DNA of 64,000 nucleotides from CALRWV02 sp943371965. GTDB taxonomy: Bacteria > Bacteroidota > JABWAT01. Each line of letters opens with the position of its first letter. The stretch's first letter is position 1. Made by a program: the position numbers and the translations under genes. The notes below the pieces were generated by a model that was not told the DNA's origin, made no database searches, and saw nothing but the letters and a program-made list of their open reading frames with translations. Location: NCBI GenBank assembly GCA_943371965.1, contig CALRWV020000006.1:62001-126000 (forward strand). Reading direction: 5' to 3'. Below are positions 16,773 to 24,408 of this stretch, in pieces.

Positions 16773-17069
16773 ATGTTTTACACATATATTTTATATTCAG
16801 AGAAGTTGGATAAATATTATATCGGTTATTCAGAAAATGTTGAGGAAAGATTGGGAAAACACAATCGTCCTCATTCAGGATTTACTGGAAGAGGAATTCC
16901 ATGGAAGCTGGTTTATTCTGAGAAATTTGAAACAAAGTCAAATGCAATGAAACGGGAAAAAGAAATCAAAAGCTGGAAAAGCCGAAAACTAATAGAAGAG
17001 TTGGTGACAAGCAGTTCAGTTGGTTTGAACGCCTGTCCCGATTCATCGGGAAGGTCGTTCGTTGGGTGA
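16773..17069 (+). CDS. Small GIY-YIG nuclease-domain protein between duplicated tRNA-Asp segments
   Basis: 98 residues. Residues 1-75 are a minimal GIY-YIG domain of the UPF0213/YhbQ-like type: YTYILYS, YYIGYSENVEERL with the catalytic-type arginine R26, and NAMKREKEIK with the metal-ligand glutamate E62. Family members have been linked to DNA repair or structure cleavage, and larger relatives are homing nucleases. The last about 20 residues (SSSVGLNACPDSSGRS...) are not nuclease sequence: they are translated from a decayed tRNA-Asp copy. No clear ribosome site. The gene lies between an intact tRNA-Asp with terminator and a degenerate tRNA-Asp with the same terminator, suggesting a small tRNA-associated mobile or duplicated unit. 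Confidence 0.8.
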   Translation: MFYTYILYSEKLDKYYIGYSENVEERLGKHNRPHSGFTGRGIPWKLVYSEKFETKSNAMKREKEIKSWKSRKLIEELVTSSSVGLNACPDSSGRSFVG

Positions 17070-17082
17070 CTGATCCGGACCG
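17013..17082 (+). pseudogene. Degenerate tRNA-Asp copy (downstream)
   Basis: AGTTCAGTTGGTTTGAACGCCTG matches the D arm and following bases of tRNA-Asp; the anticodon arm is again replaced by TCCCGAT-TC-ATCGGGA (17036-17051) plus AAGGTCG; TCCGGACCG at 17074-17082 is the old 3' acceptor strand. The 5' acceptor strand is lost. It overlaps and encodes the C-terminus of the GIY-YIG protein. Confidence 0.8.
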
Positions 17083-17087
17083 CTTTT

Positions 17088-17120
17088 AAAAGGGGATTTT
17101 TCAAATCCCTTTTTTTATTT
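17088..17120. terminator. Duplicated terminator after the GIY-YIG gene
   Basis: AAAAGGGGATTT-TTC-AAATCCCTTTTTTT, a near copy of the tRNA-Asp terminator. The following gene is on the opposite strand, so it may work for both directions. Confidence 0.85.
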
Positions 17121-17137
17121 TATCCCGTTTTGTAATA

Positions 17138-17761
17138 TTAATTTTCTTCATGATCATTTAACCTGAACACGGGCAGTGTTAATCCCCATGTAATTGCTGC
17201 AAGACGAAGTGAAGCAATTACAGCCATCCCAATGAGTGAACTAACTGTTTGATCAAATCCGAAATACTGGAAAATGAGATAAACAATGATCCCCAAAATA
17301 GAAGCCGTAGCGTAAATATTTCCGCGTTTTAAAATCTGGGGAATTTCATTCATCAGAATATCTCTTATCACCCCACCTGCAACCCCTGAAATCGTTCCCA
17401 TTAAAATTATAATCATACTGGAGTAATGTCCTGTTTCTGCAATTTGAGCACCACTGACGGTGAATAAAGCCAACCCGAAAGCATCTGCAATTAATAATGC
17501 TTTAACTGGGGGATTTTTGTAACGTGTGTAAAGAATGGTAAACCCGGCAGAGAATAAAATGACGGTGAAGTAAATCGGATTCTTAATCCAGAAAATGGGA
17601 TGCTGATCGAGTAAAGTATCACGAATGGTTCCACCACCAATTGCAGTAACAATTGCAATGACTACAACTCCCAATAAATCCAAATGTTTTTTTCCCGCTG
17701 CCAATGCACCACTTATGGCGAAAACAGCAACTCCAATTAAATCCAACAGATAAAGAATCAT
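17138..17761 (-). CDS. TRIC-type cation channel family protein (YadS/UPF0126)
   Basis: 207 residues, about seven hydrophobic segments arranged as two similar halves. Each half has the family's glycine-rich kinked helix: AIGGGTIRDTLL in the first and GVAGGVIRDILM in the second, matching prokaryotic TRIC potassium-permeable channels of the inner membrane. The start at ILYLLDLIGV is the usual one. The C-terminus (DHEEN and stop) runs into DNA duplicated from the tRNA-Asp 3' flank. It diverges from the sensor kinase gene across a 207-bp spacer in which I recognise no clear promoter motif. Confidence 0.9.
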   Translation of the reverse strand: MILYLLDLIGVAVFAISGALAAGKKHLDLLGVVVIAIVTAIGGGTIRDTLLDQHPIFWIKNPIYFTVILFSAGFTILYTRYKNPPVKALLIADAFGLALFTVSGAQIAETGHYSSMIIILMGTISGVAGGVIRDILMNEIPQILKRGNIYATASILGIIVYLIFQYFGFDQTVSSLIGMAVIASLRLAAITWGLTLPVFRLNDHEEN

Positions 17762-17968
17762 TTTTCAGATAAATAAAGTACAGGTTTTATGTTTACTTTC
17801 AAGTTGCGAAATGAAAAGAATTAATCAAATGTTTGATATGGAGGTTTTGATATAATAATCTGAATTCAAATAATTTTCTCCACGTTTCCATCTGTTTTTG
17901 CAATTCAAACCAATGATTCATATAATGTACCCATAATTTCAGTAAATAAATATTTTAAAAGATCAGCT

Positions 17969-20900
17969 TTGAATTTTTATCGCTTAATCCCAAAATCCAT
18001 TATAATACTCATTTTTTGTTTGAGTCCGCATTTTATTTTTTCCCAATCATTTACTGATACTGATGCCGGTCTTCCCTACATAAAGAATTTTGCCCATTAT
18101 GAGTATAATGCCGGTGGTGAGAATTGGTCTATTGTTCAGGATAACCGTGGAATTGTTTTTGTTGCAAACGATAAAGGAATTCTGGAATATGACGGTGTTT
18201 CCTGGCGACTGATTACCATTCCCAACAGAAGTACTGTTCTTTGGCTCCATGTAGATAAAAATGGAATTGTGTATGTTGGCTGCCAGAATGAACTTGGCTT
18301 TCTTGCCAATGACGAAAAAGGAGTTTTAAAATATGTATCTCTGATGGCTTTGTTACCTGAAGAAAACAGAGATTTCGCAGATGTTTGGGAAATCAGATCC
18401 AATTCAGATGGTGTCTATTTCCGAACATTCAAATATTTATTCAATTGGAATGGAACAGGTTTTACAAGCTGGAAACTTCCTTCAGGCGCGACCCGTTTTG
18501 ATATGCTTTCAATTATAAATGAAAAGCTTTATTTCAGGATTGCCGGAATTGGACTATTTACAATTCTCAATAAAGAGCTTTCTCTCTTGCCTGGTACAGA
18601 ATCCCTTTCTGATACAAAAATAAATGGATTCCTTCCCTATAATGATAAACAGATACTGATTGCTTCACGTTATAAGGGACTTTATTTATATGATGGAAAA
18701 CAGGTGATTCCACTTTCCACCCGATCTGATGACTTCTTTAAAACTTATAATATTTATGATGCTCTAAAGCTGAAAAGCGGTGATTATGCTTTTGCGACAT
18801 TGTTTAATGGTGTAATCATTACGGATCAATTGGGAAATAAAAAGTATGTTCTGACAAAGGAAACCGGTTTGCTTGATACCTATTCCATTTGTTTGTATGA
18901 AGATCATGAAAATGGATTATGGATAGGATTGGGAAATGGACTTAGCCGTGTTAGCCTTAATTCGAATTTTACCTTTTTTGATGAACGGAATGGAATAAAG
19001 GGAAACATAAAAGACATCATCAAATACAAGGGACAGATTTATATTGCTACTGTTTATGGAGTTTATGTACTTGAAAACAGCGGAGGAGAATCTTTAAACA
19101 GGTTTAAACAAATATCTGATTTAACTGCAACTTATCTGGAATTTTTTGTGGTTGAAGATAAGCTTTGGGTCTCCGGTGAAAGAGGAATTTTCAGATTTGA
19201 AAAGGGAAAATTTATATCCGTTGCAAGTCAAAGCAAATCCTTAACACTGTATTCAAAGGAATTCCCGGATTACATTTTATATTCAATGCGGGGGAACGGT
19301 TTTTCATATATCCAAAAGGAAAATGGAAAGTGGTTGGATAAAGGCAGAATAGAAAATTTTGATAAATTCATAACGGCCATGTATGCAACAAAAAATGGTG
19401 TAATCATGAAGACTGCATTCAATGGAATTGCAGTTAGTACCGGGGTTGATAGAAATGATTTTGCAAAATCAGTCACTGAAAAATTTACAGTTTTGTCGAA
19501 AGAAGATACTGTTTTAACCCAAAGCAATTTATTCAGTTTTCACGGCCAGCCGGTAATTGCAAGTAAAAAGGGTGTTTTCACTGTGGATGAAACTCTTGAA
19601 AAATTTACACTTGATGACAGTCTAACAAAATATCTCAGGTATCCCGGTTATGAACTGACTATGGTTCAGGAAGAATCAAAGAACAAATGGCTCCTCAGAT
19701 TCGAAAACAAATACAATTCAAAGACTTTTGTTTTATCAGAAAAAAACGGTGGATCTTTTGAACTTTCTGAAATTTCGTTTCTGACCAATATCGATAAAAT
19801 TTACAAATCAGTTTTCGCTGAAGAAAATGGAATTATCTGGTTTGGAAGTGATTCCCGTCTTTCCAGATATGTCCCGCAGAAAAGGGATGGACAAAAAACA
19901 CCGATATATTCTTATGTAAGAAGAATCTTCCTCAACGGTGATTCATTGATTTATGGCGGGGAAAACAATGCTGAAACTCCGACAATCAATTATAATGAAT
20001 CATCAATCAGGTTTGAATATTCATCATCAAATATGGAATATTCTGATCTTATTTTATATCAGTATAAGATCGCAAAAAGTGGAAAATCGGATTGGTCAGC
20101 ATGGACAACTGAAACAAAAAAAGATTACACAAATCTGAAGGAGGGGAGGTATCAATTTCAGGTTAGGGCAAAAAATATTTATGGGGATATAAGTCCGGAA
20201 GCAGCTTTTGATATTATTGTACTTCCTCCATGGTACAGAACCTGGTGGGCTTTTACTTGTTATGTTATTTTTGGAATTGTATTTCTTTTTGGTTTTATTT
20301 ATTACAGAACACAAAATCTGAAAACAAAAAATTTACAGCTTGAAAATATGATTCATGATAAAACCCAGCAATTGGTTCAAGCTGAAAAACTTGCTTCCAT
20401 CGGACAATTGACTTCCGGTCTTGCACATGAAATAAACAATCCTCTTACCGTTATTCTGATGAATGTTGAATATTTGCACCATATCATTTCTGAGAAATTA
20501 CCCCTCATGCTGGATATCCGTGAGCATGACAGTGATATGTTTCTGACAGATGTAAACAAATCTGCTGATTCAGCATTGAAAAGTACAAACAGGATTAAAA
20601 TAATTGTTGAAAAAATGAAAGCATTTGCAAGCAACAGTGATACCATTCCGCAGCAGATAAACCTTAAAGATCATATTGAAACCATCATTGAAATTTTCGA
20701 AAACAATTATCCCGGTATCAGGTTTGAATTTAAATCAACCGAAGTGACTCTGCTGAATACCTTTTCACCTGGAAAATTAAATCTGGCAATATATAATGTA
20801 ATTCAAAACAGCGTACATGCCATTGAAGAAATGCAGCAAAGACCTGATAACGTGAGCTATTCAGGAAAGATTTCAATAACCTGCGGCAGAAATGATCTCG

Positions 20901-21121
20901 GTTTCCTGAAAATTATTATCAGTGACAACGGTGTGGGTCTGGAAAGTGACAAAACAGGAAAAGTCTTTGATCCGTTTTTCACCACTAAAAAGATTGGTCA
21001 GGGAATGGGGCTGGGGCTTTCTGAAACCTATGCAACCGTTACCAATCTCAAAGGCAAGGTATATTTTGAAAGTGAATATCTGTTAGGTTCAACTGTAACT
21101 ATCCTGTTTCCCAAAGACTGA
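17969..21121 (+). CDS. Sensor histidine kinase with periplasmic beta-propeller and Y_Y_Y domain
   Basis: 1050 residues. Signal peptide (to about residue 26, FIFSQS), then about 670 residues of two-component-regulator propeller repeats (for example NRGIVFVANDKGILEYDGVSW, ENGLWIGLGNGLSRV), a Y_Y_Y domain (about 665-745), one membrane helix (about 755-778), a short coiled coil and a kinase core. H-box: GLAHEINNP with phospho-acceptor H820; N-box YNVIQNSVHAIEEM; G1 SDNGVGL; F/G2 DPFFTTKKIGQGMGLGLS. Unlike Bacteroides hybrid systems there is no receiver or AraC domain, so it needs a partner; the sigma54-type regulator gene converges on it 17 bp away. Start is TTG, chosen because the signal peptide follows directly. 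Probable glycan or oligosaccharide sensor by family and context. Confidence 0.9.
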   Translation: MNFYRLIPKSIIILIFCLSPHFIFSQSFTDTDAGLPYIKNFAHYEYNAGGENWSIVQDNRGIVFVANDKGILEYDGVSWRLITIPNRSTVLWLHVDKNGIVYVGCQNELGFLANDEKGVLKYVSLMALLPEENRDFADVWEIRSNSDGVYFRTFKYLFNWNGTGFTSWKLPSGATRFDMLSIINEKLYFRIAGIGLFTILNKELSLLPGTESLSDTKINGFLPYNDKQILIASRYKGLYLYDGKQVIPLSTRSDDFFKTYNIYDALKLKSGDYAFATLFNGVIITDQLGNKKYVLTKETGLLDTYSICLYEDHENGLWIGLGNGLSRVSLNSNFTFFDERNGIKGNIKDIIKYKGQIYIATVYGVYVLENSGGESLNRFKQISDLTATYLEFFVVEDKLWVSGERGIFRFEKGKFISVASQSKSLTLYSKEFPDYILYSMRGNGFSYIQKENGKWLDKGRIENFDKFITAMYATKNGVIMKTAFNGIAVSTGVDRNDFAKSVTEKFTVLSKEDTVLTQSNLFSFHGQPVIASKKGVFTVDETLEKFTLDDSLTKYLRYPGYELTMVQEESKNKWLLRFENKYNSKTFVLSEKNGGSFELSEISFLTNIDKIYKSVFAEENGIIWFGSDSRLSRYVPQKRDGQKTPIYSYVRRIFLNGDSLIYGGENNAETPTINYNESSIRFEYSSSNMEYSDLILYQYKIAKSGKSDWSAWTTETKKDYTNLKEGRYQFQVRAKNIYGDISPEAAFDIIVLPPWYRTWWAFTCYVIFGIVFLFGFIYYRTQNLKTKNLQLENMIHDKTQQLVQAEKLASIGQLTSGLAHEINNPLTVILMNVEYLHHIISEKLPLMLDIREHDSDMFLTDVNKSADSALKSTNRIKIIVEKMKAFASNSDTIPQQINLKDHIETIIEIFENNYPGIRFEFKSTEVTLLNTFSPGKLNLAIYNVIQNSVHAIEEMQQRPDNVSYSGKISITCGRNDLGFLKIIISDNGVGLESDKTGKVFDPFFTTKKIGQGMGLGLSETYATVTNLKGKVYFESEYLLGSTVTILFPKD

Positions 21122-21138
21122 TAACCAGGCTAAAAAAC

Positions 21139-22605
21139 TTACTTGAGCCCGATTTCCTTGCACATCCTGTGAAAATTCGGTGGGGCCAACCCCAGTTTTT
21201 TTGCAGCATCAGCATCAGAGGATGAATTTGTTCTGACAAAACTGAAATATTGTTTCCTGAACTCAAGTTCCTTTTCACGCCATGGCAGAATTTCTTCAAC
21301 ATTATTCTGTGTACTGTTTCCATTAACCGATACCGCTGCATTTGAGGAAAGATCAATATCAAGCAGTTTAGCAATCATTGCTTCAGAAATAACAGTATCA
21401 GTAGTCAATAATAATCTCTGGACTATATTTTTCAGTTCTCTTACGTTTCCCTGCCATGGATATTTCTCGATCAGATTTTTTGCTGCTTCCGTAACTGCAG
21501 GTTTTGGTTTGTTCATATCTGCACTGAAGTTGGTCATGAAATAATTGAATAAATACCAGATATCACCTTCCCGTTCTTTCAGTTGCGGAACTCTGATCTG
21601 AAGAACATTCAACCGGTAATACAAATCTTCGCGGAATCTTTTTGCTTTTATTTCTTCCATTATATCACGGTTTGTTGCAGCAATAACTCTAACATCTACT
21701 TTTACTTTTCCAGTCCGTCCGATTTTTTCCAGTTCACCTTCCTGCAAAACACGCAGCAATTTAACCTGGGCGGAATGGGGAAGCTCTGTTACTTCATCCA
21801 GAAATAAAGTGCCTTTATCAGCGAGTTCGAAAAGACCCGCTTTGTTTGAATCAGCACCGGTAAATGATCCTTTAACAAAACCAAACAATTCACTTTCAAT
21901 CAGCTGTTCTGGCAGACTTCCGCAGTTGATGGTGATGAAATTTTCGTATTTTCTGATACTTTTATAATGGATATTGTTTGCAATCAGTTCCTTTCCTGTA
22001 CCCGAAGATCCTGCAATCAGAACATGCAAATCATTTGAAGCCGCAAGATCAATTTCCTGTTTGATTGCTTCTATCTGCGGTGACTGTCCCAACAGCATTT
22101 TCTGATTTAAAATATTTTCGATGTTCTGGGTAAGTTTTGAAGTTGACTTCAGCTGTTTTTCCTCAAGCATTTTTTTCTGATAAGCATTGAAAATATTCAT
22201 CACGAAATCAGTTGGCTGGTAAATAAAATTTTCAATGTCGCCGGGGTATTTTGTACAATACCAAATGGCACCCGATTTTATCAGGTTTGCTGCAAAATTG
22301 AAATCTGTTATGTTGATGGTCATTTTGGTTATAACGATTACCTGAATCGGGGAATAAATGGACTTTATTTTTTTGATCAGGTTTTCACCCATCAATCCTC
22401 CGGAAATCTGAAAATCGGTAATGACAACATCCACTTCACCGGGATTTTCCTCGATAAAAGATATTGCGGCTTTCCCATTGGAAACAATCGCTTTTATCTG
22501 AAAGGAATCTTCGTAAGGTGAAATCGTATTTTTGATTCTTCGGACATCAAATTCTTCATCTTCAATTATCATTAATCTGATTGGTGATTTTATAAAATCC
22601 ATCAT
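21139..22605 (-). CDS. NtrC-type sigma54-dependent response regulator
   Basis: 488 residues. Receiver domain (residues 9-125: MIIEDEE, phospho-acceptor D64 in VITDF, K94), a linker, sigma54 AAA+ domain (about 172-405) with Walker A GSSGTGKE, the sigma54-contacting loop GSFTGA (246-251, S in place of the usual A), Walker B GTLFLDEV, arginine-finger region RFREDLYYRL and WQGNVREL, and a C-terminal FIS-type helix-turn-helix (DADAAKKLGLAPPNFHRM). Start at 22605 is preferred over the longer frame from 22677 because AGAGAGAG lies about 8 nt before it and the extra residues overlap the upstream kinase gene. It follows that kinase by 13 nt, so they form an operon. It should activate sigma54 promoters; candidates lie at 24338 and 48824. 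Confidence 0.95.
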   Translation of the reverse strand: MMDFIKSPIRLMIIEDEEFDVRRIKNTISPYEDSFQIKAIVSNGKAAISFIEENPGEVDVVITDFQISGGLMGENLIKKIKSIYSPIQVIVITKMTINITDFNFAANLIKSGAIWYCTKYPGDIENFIYQPTDFVMNIFNAYQKKMLEEKQLKSTSKLTQNIENILNQKMLLGQSPQIEAIKQEIDLAASNDLHVLIAGSSGTGKELIANNIHYKSIRKYENFITINCGSLPEQLIESELFGFVKGSFTGADSNKAGLFELADKGTLFLDEVTELPHSAQVKLLRVLQEGELEKIGRTGKVKVDVRVIAATNRDIMEEIKAKRFREDLYYRLNVLQIRVPQLKEREGDIWYLFNYFMTNFSADMNKPKPAVTEAAKNLIEKYPWQGNVRELKNIVQRLLLTTDTVISEAMIAKLLDIDLSSNAAVSVNGNSTQNNVEEILPWREKELEFRKQYFSFVRTNSSSDADAAKKLGLAPPNFHRMCKEIGLK

Positions 22606-22618
22606 GGCAAACTCTCTC

Positions 22619-24100
22619 TTATCTGAGTGGAATTTTGAAAGTGAACTGACAACCTTTCGGTTCAAGATTATCAGCATTTAATGACCATCCGCAGCGTTCG
22701 GTTGAAATGGTGTAGGCGATGTAACAACCGTAGCCGCTGTTCTGACCCTGAATGGTTTTTGTAGAAACATTTTCTTTGAAAAGAATTTTTACTCCGTCTT
22801 CATCGGGTACGAGTAGGTCTTTAGAAATTCCCTTACCGTCATCCCTGATAATAAGATCAATAAAATCATCAAATGCATTCAATCTGGTAATGATTTCAAT
22901 GTTGATGAACGAATCACCGCCATGATCAATGCTGTTCTGGATAATGGGTTCAAGAATTTCCCAAATCACAAATTCATTGATCGGAACCGGAGGAATTGAT
23001 TTATCAAGATCAAGATGAAATTCAAACATTTTATTTGCTGAAGTCAGCCTGTTGAAAATGTGTTCGATGATGAATGTTATGATCTCATTGATGTTGGTAT
23101 TGAAGATGGAATTTCTGATGGTATTGATTGGAGGATCATACCATTTCATGTCATAAATGACTCGTGAAATAAAATTGGAATATTTTGTAACACGGTATCT
23201 GATTTCATCAATGTTGTCTTTGTTGATTTTGCGCAGATCTTCCTTGATGAATCCCATGATTTTTTCAGCTTTGTGATGAGTGTGATAAATCCGTTTTGTA
23301 AACAGTGATTCCTTCTCAAAAACAATCTGACTTTTTACGTGTTCCTGATGTTCTTCAACCAATGCTTCCTGTGCCTCATCTCGTTCAACTGCAGTGTAGG
23401 TGGCTATGTAATAAAGACCCAACATACCTAACAGGACAATTGAAAGATAGATGTAAGTTGTTTCGGTATAGCTTGCAATAATTTCTTTCTTAATGGATGA
23501 AACATTGGGCTGGTATTTCAGGAACAGATATCCCTTGAAAATTCCTTCCTTCTCTATTGGAATGATAAAATTGAAAAACTGATCTTTTTCGATAAATAAA
23601 AACTGTTTTTCAGTTCTGAAATAATCTTTTGGAATACTTCTGTAAAGTTGAATAACCGATTCGTTTGATTGGGCAATCACATAATCCGTTATTTTTTTAT
23701 CAATGGTGAACTGCGCAAATGCTTCGGGTGTAGAAACGGTAACTGCAGTTCCCTCTTGGACAACTATAAATTCAAATTCGGTCAGATTGTTTGATTCATT
23801 AAGAAAACTGAATAGTTGTGAGAAGATTTCAACACGATGTCGTTCAATTTCAGGTTCTTTTCCCTGCAGGGCGTCAGTATTAATCAGATTCAGATAAAAA
23901 CCGGTTATGTGACCAACCTGATTTGCATACTCAACCTGATTTTTTTGCTGGTAATCAGTCAGATATCTGGTAAGCATCGATCTGTTAACAAACGAAAAGA
24001 TAATCTGAAGAACAATGATCGCAATAAAAACAAAGGTGATCTGCTTGAATTCAAATCTGTACCGTCCGGACAATGAATTTATTAACTGAGAACTGTTCAT
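22619..24100 (-). CDS. Membrane histidine kinase with atypical H-box
   Basis: 493 residues. Two membrane helices (about 21-38 and 216-234) flank an extracytoplasmic sensor region of about 175 residues with no recognised family. The cytoplasmic part has a helical segment but no standard HExxNP box; the candidate histidines are H273, H275 and H276 in IYHTHHKAEK. The ATPase domain is present: N-box ILEPIIQNSIDH, G1 RDDGKGIS, and a shortened G2 NSGYGCYIAYT. It is cotranscribed with the sigma54 regulator, the likely target. Divergent from the symporter gene. With the propeller kinase on the other side, two sensors may feed one regulator. Confidence 0.85.
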   Translation of the reverse strand: MNSSQLINSLSGRYRFEFKQITFVFIAIIVLQIIFSFVNRSMLTRYLTDYQQKNQVEYANQVGHITGFYLNLINTDALQGKEPEIERHRVEIFSQLFSFLNESNNLTEFEFIVVQEGTAVTVSTPEAFAQFTIDKKITDYVIAQSNESVIQLYRSIPKDYFRTEKQFLFIEKDQFFNFIIPIEKEGIFKGYLFLKYQPNVSSIKKEIIASYTETTYIYLSIVLLGMLGLYYIATYTAVERDEAQEALVEEHQEHVKSQIVFEKESLFTKRIYHTHHKAEKIMGFIKEDLRKINKDNIDEIRYRVTKYSNFISRVIYDMKWYDPPINTIRNSIFNTNINEIITFIIEHIFNRLTSANKMFEFHLDLDKSIPPVPINEFVIWEILEPIIQNSIDHGGDSFINIEIITRLNAFDDFIDLIIRDDGKGISKDLLVPDEDGVKILFKENVSTKTIQGQNSGYGCYIAYTISTERCGWSLNADNLEPKGCQFTFKIPLR

Positions 24101-24408
24101 GGTTTTAAGTTTTTGTCTTTTATTTGGAAATCTTGCGATTTTTAGAGTTTAACAGTGAAAATCAGATCTTTAACCTTATCATTTTTATAATCCTAAGATA
24201 ATGAAAAATTAGTTATCGAATTAATAATTGTGCCAGTTATTAAATTAATAATCTTATTAATAAGATAATGGAATTCTAATGTTTGAAACTGCTAACAAAG
24301 TATTGGTTAGTAAATAGTTAAGAGTTTTATTTTCTTTTGGCATTGTTTCTGTTAAACACCAAAATGCAATCAAATACATATTTAATAATCAAACAAAGAA
24401 AAGACGAA
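24101..24408. promoter_or_regulatory. Divergent control region: palindromes and a sigma54-like promoter
   Basis: 308 bp between the kinase/regulator operon and the symporter. It contains TTAATAA-N9-TTATTAA (24221-24243) and a perfect 16-bp palindrome ATCTTATTAATAAGAT (24251-24266). Bases 24213-24252 align without gaps to 48696-48735. At 24338-24353, TGGCAT-TGTTT-CTGTT resembles a -24/-12 sigma54 promoter (good -24, weak -12) and would start transcription about 45 nt before the symporter ATG at 24409. Arrangement (activator gene adjacent, palindromes about 85-115 bp upstream of a -24/-12 promoter) fits enhancer-dependent control. Motifs are seen; function is inference. Confidence 0.55.

Larger units (their letters stand above)
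16695..17146 (+). repeat. Direct repeats flanking the GIY-YIG gene
   Basis: The segment from the tRNA acceptor 3' strand through the terminator to TATTAATTTTC occurs twice: 16695-16767 and 17074-17146, with only a few differences (for example CCGTTTTAGAATATT versus CCGTTTTGTAATATT). The GIY-YIG gene lies between them. The second copy also supplies the stop and last asparagine codon of the opposing channel gene. This is the footprint of a duplication or insertion at the tRNA 3' end. Confidence 0.85.

Noticed and set aside
22606..22677. N-terminal extension of the sigma54 response regulator
   Set aside because: Would overlap the kinase gene, while a good ribosome site precedes the ATG at 22605.
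24337..24408. Upstream TTG start for the symporter
   Set aside because: Lies within the putative promoter, no ribosome site, and adds a segment before the normal SSS N-terminus.
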